42,719 nucleotides of DNA from contig JALHJB010000019.1 in NCBI GenBank assembly GCA_022839745.1, forward strand, positions 1 to 42,719, given 5' to 3'. The stretch comes from Actinomycetes bacterium (lineage in GTDB: Bacteria > Actinomycetota > Coriobacteriia > Anaerosomatales > Anaerosomataceae). Numbering within the stretch: position 1 is the first letter of the stretch; every line of letters begins with the position of its first letter. A program made the position numbers and the translations under genes. The notes below the pieces were generated by a model. The model did no database searches. It was not told the DNA's origin and was given only the letters and a program-made list of their open reading frames with translations. This document shows positions 15,162 to 22,547 of this stretch, piece after piece.

Positions 15162-16460
15162 ATGCCGGAGAACACCGCGTGTTACCGCCACTTCACCTTC
15201 GACGAGCGCTGCGACGTGCAGCAGCTGCTCAACGAGGGACAGAGCGTGAGCTCGATCGCGCGGAAGCTGGGACGAAGCGCCTCGAGCGTCACCCGTGAGA
15301 TCAGACGCAACCGCCGCGATGACGGCTACCGGTCGACCCCGACGAGCGTGGTGCGCCTGTGCGCGCACTTCCGGTCCTGCGAGATCAAAGGGCTCTGCCA
15401 GATGTGCTCGCGACGGCGGTGCGCGAACTGCCGGAAGGTGCGCTGCACCAACATCTGCGAGCGCTTCGTCCCTGACATCTGCCCGCGCAACGGACATGCC
15501 CCGTTCGTGTGCAACGGGTGCGTCTCGGTCCCCGGCTGCCGCAAGCACCGCTACCGCTACGACGCCAAGGCCGCTCAAGCGCTCGCAGACGCCCGGCTTT
15601 CCGGGTCACGCTCAGGCATCGACACGACCTCCGAGCGCTTCGAGGCCATGATGGCGACGGCCAGACCGCTGATCAAAGACAACGGGCAGTCCATCGCGCA
15701 CGTCTTCTCCGCGCACGCAGGCGAGTTCTGCTGCTCCGAGCGCACCTTCTACCGCTACGTCGACGCGGGGTTCGGGCAGCTCAAGAACCTCGACCTGGTC
15801 GCCAAGTGCCGCTACCGGCCACGCAAGAGAAAGCCGCCCACGGAGCGGTTCAGCGTGCCCGCGGGACGCACCTATGCCGACTTTCTCGCCCTCGGTGAGG
15901 ACGAGCGTCTCGCCACCGTCGAGATCGACTGCGTGGAAGGTGCGCGCACCGACACCAAGGTGCTGCTCACGATGCTTTTCAAGCGCACGTCGTTCCTGCT
16001 CGTCTTCGTGCTCGAGGAGCACACCCAGGCGTGCGTGGAGGAGGTCTTCGACGCGCTCGAGTCGCTGCTCGGCGGTGGGTTCGGCCACGCGTTCCCGCTT
16101 CTGCTCTCAGACCGCGGGCACGAGTTCCAGGCGCCGCAGACGATCGAGGCCGGCGGCCGCACCCGCGTCTACTACTGCGATGCGGGCCGCGCCGGCCAGA
16201 AGGGCTCGATCGAGAACTGCCACCGGCTCCTCCGGCGCATCATCCCGAAGGGCACCTCGATCGATGAGCTCACGAGACAAGATGCGGCGCTCATCGCAAG
16301 CCACGTGAACTCGATGCCGCGCCCCTCGCTCGGAGGGGCGTCGCCGTTTGACCTCGCGCGTCTCGTCTTGCCCCGGGAGCTCTTCGAGGGGCTGGGTCTT
16401 GAGCACATCAGGCCTGACCAGGTCGTGCTCAAGCCCAGCCTCCTGCGAAAACACCTCTAG
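15162..16460 (+). CDS. IS30-type transposase with Cys-rich zinc region, copy 1
   Basis: A 432-residue DDE transposase. An N-terminal helix-turn-helix (residues 8-47: HFTFDERCDVQQLL, then SVSSIARKLGRSASSVTREI) is the IS30 signature. It is followed by an unusual segment (about 62-125) with at least 11 cysteines, several as CxxC pairs (CQMCSRRRCANC, CNGC). The catalytic core has Asp in ATVEIDCVEG, Asp in LLLSDRGHEFQ and Glu in QKGSIENCHRLLRR, with IPKGTS after it as in IS30. ATG at 15162 follows GAGGAAAGGAG. The catalytic residues are all present, so it looks intact. It shares most of its length with the second transposase at 16873. Confidence 0.9.
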   Translation: MPENTACYRHFTFDERCDVQQLLNEGQSVSSIARKLGRSASSVTREIRRNRRDDGYRSTPTSVVRLCAHFRSCEIKGLCQMCSRRRCANCRKVRCTNICERFVPDICPRNGHAPFVCNGCVSVPGCRKHRYRYDAKAAQALADARLSGSRSGIDTTSERFEAMMATARPLIKDNGQSIAHVFSAHAGEFCCSERTFYRYVDAGFGQLKNLDLVAKCRYRPRKRKPPTERFSVPAGRTYADFLALGEDERLATVEIDCVEGARTDTKVLLTMLFKRTSFLLVFVLEEHTQACVEEVFDALESLLGGGFGHAFPLLLSDRGHEFQAPQTIEAGGRTRVYYCDAGRAGQKGSIENCHRLLRRIIPKGTSIDELTRQDAALIASHVNSMPRPSLGGASPFDLARLVLPRELFEGLGLEHIRPDQVVLKPSLLRKHL

Positions 16461-16518
16461 CCTGCCCTGCGACCGCCGGAACGAACCACCACGGACCGAA
16501 GACGCACCGACCAAGCCC

Positions 16519-16720
16519 TTGCACTTACTCTGGCAGAGACGTTGAGGAGGGCTTGGTTGACGACGCCTCGATGGCCGGAAGACCTGCCATACGGGCCACT
16601 CGCCGATGGCGGGATCCATCAGTCGATACGACGATCGACGGCCTCTGAGCAGCGCCTTCTTGCACTAGGTGTGGCAGGCGACCGGACGCGTCCGGTTGTT
16701 GCACTAGCTTTGGCAATCAA
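16519..16720 (+). repeat. right-end triple motif of IS30-type copy 1
   Basis: Three direct copies: TTGCACTTACTCTGGCAG (16519-16536), TTGCACTAGGTGTGGCAG (16660-16677) and the terminal TTGCACTAGCTTTGGCAA followed by TCAA (16699-16720). Spacing is uneven (123 and 21 bases). Confidence 0.7.
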
Positions 16721-16759
16721 CCACTCGTGGTCGTCCCTTGATTGCCAAAGCTAGTGCAA
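16699..16759. repeat. perfect 22-bp inverted repeat at the junction of the two elements
   Basis: The 22 bases at 16699-16720 are the exact reverse complement of 16738-16759. They face each other across 17 bases that contain the 13-bp target repeat, itself holding the short palindrome CCAC-TC-GTGG. The right end of copy 1 thus matches the left end of copy 2 better than it matches its own left end. Confidence 0.85.
16723..16735 (+). repeat. 13-bp direct repeat, middle copy
   Basis: ACTCGTGGTCGTC between the two elements. It shares CC before it with the right copy and CC after it with the left copy, which suggests those bases belong to the element ends. Confidence 0.75.
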
Positions 16760-16783
16760 ATCCAGTTGCACTGAGTCTGACAG
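16738..16783 (+). repeat. left-end motif pair of IS30-type copy 2
   Basis: An inverted terminal copy (16738-16759) and a direct copy TTGCACTGAGTCTGACAG (16766-16783), the same layout as the left end of copy 1. Confidence 0.7.
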
Positions 16784-16872
16784 GCCTTCGGACCTGTGCG
16801 CTCCGCCACCGTGCCCTATCCTCAGCTTGTGTCCGTCCGTCTCCGGGCCGGGATCGAGGAAGGAGCCGCACA

Positions 16873-18168
16873 ATGCCGGAGACTCCGTATCACTACCGCC
16901 ACCTGTCGTTCGATGAGCGGTGCCGCATCCAGCAGTTGCTCAACATCAACGTGCCGGTGAGCGGGATCGCACGGGAGCTTCACCGCAGCGTCTCGAGCGT
17001 CACGCGGGAGATCAAGCGCAACCGCCGCGACGACTGCTTCAGCAACGCGCCGTCCATCGTCGCGCGGCCGTGCGCCCACTTCCGCACCTGCACGCTCAGG
17101 GGACTCTGCGGCAGGTGCTCGGCCAGGCGCTGCGCGAACTGCCGGGAGGTGCGCTGCACGAGCGTCTGCGCGCACTTCGCGCCCGACGTGTGCACGACCA
17201 CAGCCTCCTCCCCGTTCGTGTGCAACGGATGCGCCTCGGTCTCAGGGTGCCGCAGGCATCGCTACCGCTACGACGCCAAGGCCGCACAGGCGGCGTCAGA
17301 ATCGCGGCTTTCTTGCTCACGCACAGGGATCGACACCACCTCTGCGGCGTTTGCCGCCATGATGGAGACCGCGCGCCCTTTGATCAAAGACCAGGGCCAG
17401 TCGATCGCACAGGTGTGGGCCACCCACAGAGCTTCGTTCCCGTGCTCGGAGCGGACCTTCTACCGCTACGTGGACCTCGGGTTCGGGGAGATGAAGAACC
17501 TCGACCTGGTCGCCAAGTGCCGCTACAAGCCGCGCCGGGGCAAGCGTCCGGCCGAGCGCTTCTTCGTGCCGGAGGGCCGGACCTACCCCGACTTCTGCGC
17601 GCTTGACGAGGAGCTGCGCCTCCAAGTGGTCGAGATCGACTGCGTGGAAGGGGTGCGAAGCGATGCCACGGTGCTTCTCACGATGCTGTTCAAGCGGATC
17701 TCGTTCTTGCTCGTCTTCGTGCTCGAGGAGCACACCCGTGCCTGCGTGACAGGCGTGCTCGACTCGCTCGAGTCGATCCTCGGCGAGGAGTTCTCACGCG
17801 TCTTCCCGCTCCTGCTCGCAGACCGCGGGCAGGAGTTCCAGGCCCCGCAGATGCTCGAGGCCGGCGGGCGCACCCGTGTCTACTACTGCGATGCCGGACG
17901 CGCCGGCCAGAAAGGCTCGATCGAGAACTGCCACCGTCTCGTGCGCAGGATCGTCCCGAAAGGGACATCGTTTGACGGTCTCACACGGCGCGGCGCGGCG
18001 CTCATCACAAGCCACGTCAACTCGATGCCGCGCACGTCGCTCGGCGGTGCGAGCCCGATGGACCTGGCGCGACACGTCTTGCCCGAAGGATTGCTGGAGG
18101 GGCTGGGGCTTGAGCGCATAGCACCCGACGAGGTGACACTCAAGCCCAGCCTCCTCCAACCACACTGA
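16873..18168 (+). CDS. IS30-type transposase with Cys-rich zinc region, copy 2
   Basis: A 431-residue relative of the transposase at 15162, similar throughout but with many substitutions. The helix-turn-helix (HLSFDERCRIQQLL, then RELHRSVSSVTREIKRN) is followed by the same Cys-rich segment (CGRCSARRCANC, CNGC). The catalytic residues lie in QVVEIDCVEG, LLLADRGQEFQ and QKGSIENCHRLVRR. The differences concentrate in the zinc segment and in surface positions, while the DDE blocks are nearly identical, as expected if both were under selection as separate elements. ATG at 16873 follows GAGGAAGGAG. The reading frame is unbroken. Confidence 0.9.
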   Translation: MPETPYHYRHLSFDERCRIQQLLNINVPVSGIARELHRSVSSVTREIKRNRRDDCFSNAPSIVARPCAHFRTCTLRGLCGRCSARRCANCREVRCTSVCAHFAPDVCTTTASSPFVCNGCASVSGCRRHRYRYDAKAAQAASESRLSCSRTGIDTTSAAFAAMMETARPLIKDQGQSIAQVWATHRASFPCSERTFYRYVDLGFGEMKNLDLVAKCRYKPRRGKRPAERFFVPEGRTYPDFCALDEELRLQVVEIDCVEGVRSDATVLLTMLFKRISFLLVFVLEEHTRACVTGVLDSLESILGEEFSRVFPLLLADRGQEFQAPQMLEAGGRTRVYYCDAGRAGQKGSIENCHRLVRRIVPKGTSFDGLTRRGAALITSHVNSMPRTSLGGASPMDLARHVLPEGLLEGLGLERIAPDEVTLKPSLLQPH

Positions 18169-18227
18169 AGACCGCAGACACCCGGCCCTGCTCGATCGTG
18201 CGAGACACACCGCCCATACCGCAGCCT

Positions 18228-18427
18228 TTGCACTCAGTCTGACAGATACGCTGACGACGGCTTATCGGCGCATGCCCCGATGACGGTGCTCGAGCGGTCC
18301 CGGTCGTCCGCAGAGGCCTCCGAAGTCGCCTGGCCGGTCCTCAAGGCACCCTCTCACCTGCGATTGCTTGCATTCACTCAGGCAGACGGCTTGAGCGAGC
18401 ATCCTTTGCACTTCGGATGTCAATCAA
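18228..18427 (+). repeat. right-end triple motif of IS30-type copy 2
   Basis: Direct copies at 18228-18245 (TTGCACTCAGTCTGACAG), 18368-18385 (TTGCATTCACTCAGGCAG) and the terminal 18406-18427. Spacing (122 and 20 bases) is almost the same as in copy 1. Confidence 0.7.
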
Positions 18428-18681
18428 CCACTCGTGGTCGTCGTGCGCGTGGCCATGTCGGGCAGCGTGACGATGAGGTGCGTCCGGGCGCCGTGCTCCG
18501 CGCTCACCTCGATTATGCCACGCAGTGTGGCAGCAAGCGCCGCGGCCATCACGGTGCCGGTGACCGCAGGCCGCAGGAACACCTGGCGCGACGTGAGGAC
18601 CGTGGCCATCGCAAGAAGCGCGTACGAGTACCCCACCCACCCCACCCAAATCAGTGAATGGTGCTCGCTGGTGAGGACCAT
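18424..18681 (-). pseudogene. small membrane protein gene truncated by the IS30-type array
   Basis: The frame encodes two hydrophobic segments (MVLTSEHHSLIWVGWVGYSY and TVLTSRQVFLRPAVTGTVMA) and a short hydrophilic tail. I recognise no family. Its last codons (ACG ACC ACG AGT GGT TGA) lie in the 13-bp target repeat and the element end, so the present stop codon is supplied by the element. Joining the sequence across the two elements would instead give about 12 further codons before a TAG near the tRNA-Asp promoter. The start is uncertain: hydrophobic sequence continues upstream of the only in-frame ATG (18681), but no start codon is available there and no ribosome site is seen. Confidence 0.45.
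18430..18442 (+). repeat. 13-bp direct repeat, right copy
   Basis: ACTCGTGGTCGTC, the right boundary of the two-element array. It lies in the 3' end of the truncated membrane-protein gene. Confidence 0.75.
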
Positions 18682-18825
18682 CGCAAGCGAGACCAGCAGG
18701 ATGAGCAGAAACGCCGCAACGGTCCGCGCACGATGCGGACGGCCCTGATCGGTATCAGGCCCGCCGCTCGTCTGCTCACGTGAACCCGCTCGTCAGCATC
18801 AGGTCGCCTCCGGACTGCGAACCGA

Positions 18826-18835
18826 TACACTGGAC
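18826..18835 (+). promoter_or_regulatory. TACACTGGAC element before the B12-binding protein
   Basis: Lies 20 bases before the ATG at 18855. If TACACT is the -10 box, the start point falls near 18838 and leaves just enough leader for the ribosome site GAGAGGAG. Identical to the elements before ppk1 and the multiheme cytochrome. Confidence 0.45.
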
Positions 18836-18854
18836 GCAGACGAGAGGAGCGCCG

Positions 18855-19490
18855 ATGTCTCATACCGCCGATGCTCTGCGCGCCGAACTCATCAGCCGGA
18901 TCGGACACCGTGATCGTGAGGGCGCCGTGGCCATGGCGCTCGAGGCGGTGCGCACTGGCACGCTGGCCATCCCCGCTTTGTACGACCTGCTCGCCGATCT
19001 GCTTGCCGAGGTCGGTGCATCGTGGTCGCGCGGCGAAACGGAAGTGTGGCAGGAGCATTACGCCACGGCCGTGGTGCGAACCATCGTGGAGGCGTGTCAG
19101 CCACTGGTGACCGAGCGAGCCGGCGAACCGAACGGCCTCACGGTCGTCCTCGCAACGCCCGCCGAAGAGTATCACGACCTGGGCGTGCGGATGCTTGCCG
19201 ACCGCTTCGTGCTTGCGGGATGGTCCGCGCATCTGCTCGGAGCCAACGTGCCGCTTGAAGAGCTCGCGCGGGCCGCAGACGCGCTCATGGCCGATGCCGT
19301 GATCCTCTCGGCGTACACGCACTTCCACCGCACAACCCTCCGGCACTACGTGGATGCGCTCCGCGAGACCCACCCTCGACTGCGCGTGTGGGTGGGCGGC
19401 GCGGCGTTCGCCATCGAGCACGATGGGTGGTCCGAGGACGAGATCGTCACGCCCGCCGACGTGCCCACCCTCCATGAGCGGATGGTGTAG
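18855..19490 (+). CDS. B12-binding domain protein (cobalamin sensor type)
   Basis: A 211-residue soluble protein with the two-part layout of cobalamin sensor modules. A helical cap (about 1-90, with ALYDLLADLLAEVGASWSRG and WQEHYATAVV) is followed by a Rossmann-like B12-binding domain (about 93-205). The cobalt ligand is His107 in EEYHDLG; the usual first Asp of D-x-H-x-x-G is Glu here. LADRFVLAGWSAHLLGANVP is the standard next block. There is no helix-turn-helix or methyltransferase domain. It lies 3 bases before an ABC permease gene and should be co-transcribed with it. Sensing of cobalamin or light and control of the transporter is an inference. Confidence 0.88.
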   Translation: MSHTADALRAELISRIGHRDREGAVAMALEAVRTGTLAIPALYDLLADLLAEVGASWSRGETEVWQEHYATAVVRTIVEACQPLVTERAGEPNGLTVVLATPAEEYHDLGVRMLADRFVLAGWSAHLLGANVPLEELARAADALMADAVILSAYTHFHRTTLRHYVDALRETHPRLRVWVGGAAFAIEHDGWSEDEIVTPADVPTLHERMV

Positions 19491-19493
19491 GCG

Positions 19494-20621
19494 ATGTTGA
19501 GCTTCCGGATCGCCGCGCGCTTCCTCAAGAGCTCACCCGGCCAGTCGGCGCTCATCATCGCCGGCATCGCGGTGGGCATCGCCACGCAGATCTTCGTGGG
19601 CTCGCTCATCACGAGCCTGCAGGACGACCTCATCGACTCGGCCGTAGGCTCCAGCCCGCACATCACGCTCACAGCGGCCGACGACGACGCCACGGTATCG
19701 GGCGAACTTGCAGCCGCAGCGGCCAAGGACGAGCCGCTCATCTCAACGGCCGTCCCCGTGCGCACGCTGTCGGCGATCTTCTCCAGCGGCGAGGACAGCG
19801 TCCCGCTCTCGATCACCGGCGCAGACGCGGCAGGTCTCGACACCATCTACAAGCTCTCCGACCGCCTCGTCTCGGGCGCGTATCGCCTTGGCGAGGGCGA
19901 AGCGCTCGTGGGCGCCATATTCGCCGACAAATATGGAGTGGCCGAGGGCGACACGCTCGAACTGCTGCTCCCCTCCGGCTCCATCGCCGAACTCGAAGTC
20001 AGCGGCGTGTTCGATCTGGGGCAAGCGACCGCCAACGAACGCGTCGTGTTCATCGACGCGGGCTCGGCAGCCGAGGCGCTCGGCCTGGCAGACGACGAAT
20101 ACACCGCGGTGCAGATCCAGCTGAGCGACGTATTCGCCTCCGCCGAGGTGGCCGAACGGCTTGCCAGCGACAACGACGTGGAGGCCACCGAGTGGCAGGC
20201 CGAAAACGAGCAGCTGCTCTCCGGCCTCTCCGCGCAGTCGGGTTCCTCGACGATGATCCAGGCGTTCGTGCTCATCGCGGTGGCGCTCGGCATCGCGTCC
20301 ACGCTCGCGATCAGCGCGGTGCAGAAGACGCGGCAGATCGGCATCCTGAAGGCCATAGGCATGGGCGACGCAGCTGCGGGGCGCATCTTCCTGTGGCAGG
20401 CCGCGCTCCTGGGCGCCGGCGGCACCCTGGGCGGGATCGCGCTCGGCTACGGGCTGATTGCGCTCTTCGGGCTGGTGCCGGTACCGTTCTCGATCCGCCC
20501 CGAGCCCTCGTTCATCGCGCTCTCGGCGGCTATCGGCATGACCGTGGCGCTGCTCTCCTCCGTGATCCCGGCGCGATCGACCTCGCGTCTCGACCCGATC
20601 GAGGTGATCCAGAATGGCTGA
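19494..20621 (+). CDS. ABC transporter permease, FtsX/LolC-like
   Basis: A 375-residue membrane protein of the FtsX/MacB/LolCE type. One N-terminal helix (about 19-40: SALIIAGIAVGIATQIFVGS), a large extracytoplasmic domain (about 45-250), then three helices at the C-terminus (MIQAFVLIAVALGIASTLAI; AALLGAGGTLGGIALGYGLI; IALSAAIGMTVALLSSVIPA). The last helix is followed by RLDPIEVIQNG, the usual FtsX-domain end. Such permeases drive lipoprotein release or drug export rather than import. The stop overlaps the start of the ATPase gene by 8 bases, so the two are translationally coupled. Confidence 0.9.
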   Translation: MLSFRIAARFLKSSPGQSALIIAGIAVGIATQIFVGSLITSLQDDLIDSAVGSSPHITLTAADDDATVSGELAAAAAKDEPLISTAVPVRTLSAIFSSGEDSVPLSITGADAAGLDTIYKLSDRLVSGAYRLGEGEALVGAIFADKYGVAEGDTLELLLPSGSIAELEVSGVFDLGQATANERVVFIDAGSAAEALGLADDEYTAVQIQLSDVFASAEVAERLASDNDVEATEWQAENEQLLSGLSAQSGSSTMIQAFVLIAVALGIASTLAISAVQKTRQIGILKAIGMGDAAAGRIFLWQAALLGAGGTLGGIALGYGLIALFGLVPVPFSIRPEPSFIALSAAIGMTVALLSSVIPARSTSRLDPIEVIQNG

Positions 20622-21315
20622 TCTGCTGGTAGCCGAGGAGCTCGAGAAGGTCTACGGCGAGGGCGAAGCCGCCACGTACGCGCTCAAGGGCGTGAGCTTC
20701 ACGCTCGAGCAGGGCGAGTTCGCGAGCATCATCGGCCAGTCGGGCTCGGGGAAGTCGACCCTGCTCAACATGATCGGTCTGCTCGACACGCCCACGTCAG
20801 GACAGGTGCTGTTCGATGGCGAGAACACGACCGCCCTTGGCAGGAAGGGCCGCGCCCGGGTGCGGAACGAGGGGCTCGGGTTCGTGTTCCAGTTCCACTA
20901 CCTGCTGCCCGAGTTCAGCGTGTGGGAGAACCTCACCATGCCCGCGCAGATCGCGGGTCGCGCGATCACGGCCGACGCGAAGCGGCGCGCGCTCGACACG
21001 CTCGCGCTGCTCGGCCTCGACGGGCTCGAGAACAAGAACGCCAACCAACTTTCGGGCGGACAGAAGCAGCGGGTGGCGATCGGCCGCGCGCTCATGAACC
21101 GCCCCAAGCTGATTCTCGCCGACGAGCCCACCGGCAACCTCGACACCGCCAACACGGCGGTGGTCTACGAGCTCTTCCGCACGATCAACAAGGAGCTCGG
21201 CACCACGTTCTTGATCGTGACCCACGACCGGAAGGTCGCGCAGCAGACCGATCGCATCCTCGAGGTGCTCGACGGCGAGCTGGTGCAAGACGTCCGGAAC
21301 GACTACGCGAGGTAG
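20614..21315 (+). CDS. ABC transporter ATP-binding protein, LolD/MacB-like
   Basis: A 233-residue ATPase that powers the permease encoded just upstream. Walker A is IIGQSGSGKST near 46, the Q-loop is FVFQFHYLLPEF, the signature is LSGGQKQRVAIGRAL, Walker B is LILADEPTGNLD, and the switch His is in LIVTHDRKVA. The FHYLLPEFSVWENLTMPA block is typical of the LolD/MacB subfamily. The ATG lies inside the end of the permease gene (8-base overlap). Together with the B12-binding protein it forms a three-gene operon. Confidence 0.93.
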   Translation: MADLLVAEELEKVYGEGEAATYALKGVSFTLEQGEFASIIGQSGSGKSTLLNMIGLLDTPTSGQVLFDGENTTALGRKGRARVRNEGLGFVFQFHYLLPEFSVWENLTMPAQIAGRAITADAKRRALDTLALLGLDGLENKNANQLSGGQKQRVAIGRALMNRPKLILADEPTGNLDTANTAVVYELFRTINKELGTTFLIVTHDRKVAQQTDRILEVLDGELVQDVRNDYAR

Positions 21316-21575
21316 ATTGGCGCCAGCGTAGCGGGGACGGCAGGCGTGCGCGCCTACCTCGACTGGGGCCTCCAGAACCCCGGGGTGTACCGCCTGATGT
21401 TCGAATGGGGCTACCTCGGCGACATCTCCGAAGAGGCGATCTTCGCCCGCCGCGCAAGCTGGCGACGGACGCGCAACGTCATCGAACGCGGCATCGAGGA
21501 GGGCGCGCTGCGTGAGGGCCTGGACAGCGCGACCGCCGCCGACGCCATCTGGGTGAGCGTGCATGGCGGCCCGGC
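21316..21575 (+). pseudogene. TetR-family regulator remnant (ligand-domain fragment)
   Basis: The frame reads VRAYLDWGLQNPGVYRLMFE, then RRTRNVIERGIEEGALREG and ADAIWVSVHG. This is the WHG-type C-terminal domain of TetR regulators, where a Trp-x-x-x-His-Gly block is usual. No helix-turn-helix region precedes it: the frame opens only at the stop of the ABC ATPase gene. After the His-Gly the homology ends abruptly, 6 bases before the end of the convergent DUF72 gene. Both ends of the old gene are therefore missing. Confidence 0.6.
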
Positions 21576-21581
21576 GAAGCG

Positions 21582-22532
21582 CTACAGGCCGAGGCCGAGC
21601 TGCCCGCCGTCCGCGAGCTCGATGGGTGCCACCAGCTCGGGGCCGAGGATCTCGGCCATCTCGCGCGCGTTGCGCGGCGCGTAGTCGTACTTGCAGTTGT
21701 TGAACATCACGTACGTGTCGTCTGTCTGCGCGGCCAGCTCGCGCACGCGCGGCGCCCACTCCTCGAGCTCCTCGGCAGTGTAGAGGTAGTCGAACCTGTC
21801 GGCGGCGGACACGTTGCGCGCAAAGTACGTCTCGCGGTTGCGGCCATGCAGCCGGATGTACCCGGTGCGCGAGGTCGCTGCCACAAGCGGCGGCATCGTG
21901 GTGTGCGTGGGGAACTGCGGCGCGTCCACGCTCACGTAAGTGATATCGCGGTCCGCGAGGAACCGGAGCGTCTCGTGGACGCGGTCCTCAGCCACCCACG
22001 ACGGATGCCGGAACTCCACGAGCATGTGACGCTTGCCGAGGCGGCTGCGCGCGTACTCGATGTACGCGAGGTTGTCCTCGAAGAGCGCGTCGTCGAGCGC
22101 AGTGAAGAACGGCGGGAACTGCATCAGCACGCCGCCGAGCTTGCCAGCGTCGACCAGCGGGTCGATCGACTCGCAGAAGAGGTCGAATGCGAGGTCGACC
22201 ATCTCCTGCGACGGGCGCTTCACGCGGCCGCGCTCTACCTCGTGCGGATACTCGCGCAGCTCCGGATGCAGCGCGCGCTCGTCCACCGCGTGCTGCGTCA
22301 TCATGCCGAACGCCTTCACATGGAACGTGAATCCCTCGGGCGTACGCTTCGCCCAGTTCTCCACCACCCGCCGGTCGGGGATGGCGTAGAAGGGGGCGTC
22401 CGCCTCCACCGTGTCAAAGTGCGCGGCGTAGTACCGGAGCCGATCAGCGGGCGTGCTCACCTGAGGCGGGTACCACGCCTCGATCATCGTCCTTTCGGCC
22501 CACGAGCAGGTGCCCAGATGCACCCGTCCCAC
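21582..22532 (-). CDS. DUF72 (YecE-like) protein
   Basis: A 316-residue protein of the DUF72 family, a TIM-barrel-like fold of unknown reaction. The N-terminal RVHLGTCSWAE is the family start. Other conserved blocks are NTVEADAPFYAIPDRRVVENW-like text (here FDTVEADAPFYAIPD), GVLMQFPPFF, LVEFRHPSWV, and the C-terminal YIRLHGRN with YVMFNNCKYDYAPRNA. I chose the GTG at 22532 because AAAGGTGGGAG precedes it; a GTG at 22541 is inside that ribosome site. It converges on a TetR remnant and is followed by nothing on its own strand. Confidence 0.88.
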   Translation of the reverse strand: MGRVHLGTCSWAERTMIEAWYPPQVSTPADRLRYYAAHFDTVEADAPFYAIPDRRVVENWAKRTPEGFTFHVKAFGMMTQHAVDERALHPELREYPHEVERGRVKRPSQEMVDLAFDLFCESIDPLVDAGKLGGVLMQFPPFFTALDDALFEDNLAYIEYARSRLGKRHMLVEFRHPSWVAEDRVHETLRFLADRDITYVSVDAPQFPTHTTMPPLVAATSRTGYIRLHGRNRETYFARNVSAADRFDYLYTAEELEEWAPRVRELAAQTDDTYVMFNNCKYDYAPRNAREMAEILGPELVAPIELADGGQLGLGL

Positions 22533-22547
22533 GGCTCCCACCTTTCG

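Larger units (their letters stand above)
15015..16722 (+). mobile_element. IS30-type element, copy 1
   Basis: A 1708-bp element with one transposase gene. Its left end carries the end motif inverted at 15017-15038 and direct at 15046-15063. Its right end carries it direct at 16519-16536, 16660-16677 and 16699-16720. It is bounded by the 13-bp repeat ACTCGTGGTCGTC. The 340 bases between transposase and element end hold only these motifs. Confidence 0.75.
16736..18429 (+). mobile_element. IS30-type element, copy 2
   Basis: A 1694-bp element in the same orientation as copy 1. Motif copies are inverted at 16738-16759 and direct at 16766-16783, 18228-18245, 18368-18385 and 18406-18427. It is bounded by the same 13-bp repeat. 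Its terminal right motif has diverged (TTGCACTTCGGATGTCAATC). Copies 1 and 2 clearly differ in sequence, so this is not a recent duplication. Confidence 0.75.

Noticed and set aside
15017..18427. The repeated 18-22 bp motif as a CRISPR array
   Set aside because: Copies are diverged, in both orientations, unevenly spaced and tied to element ends; no cas genes.
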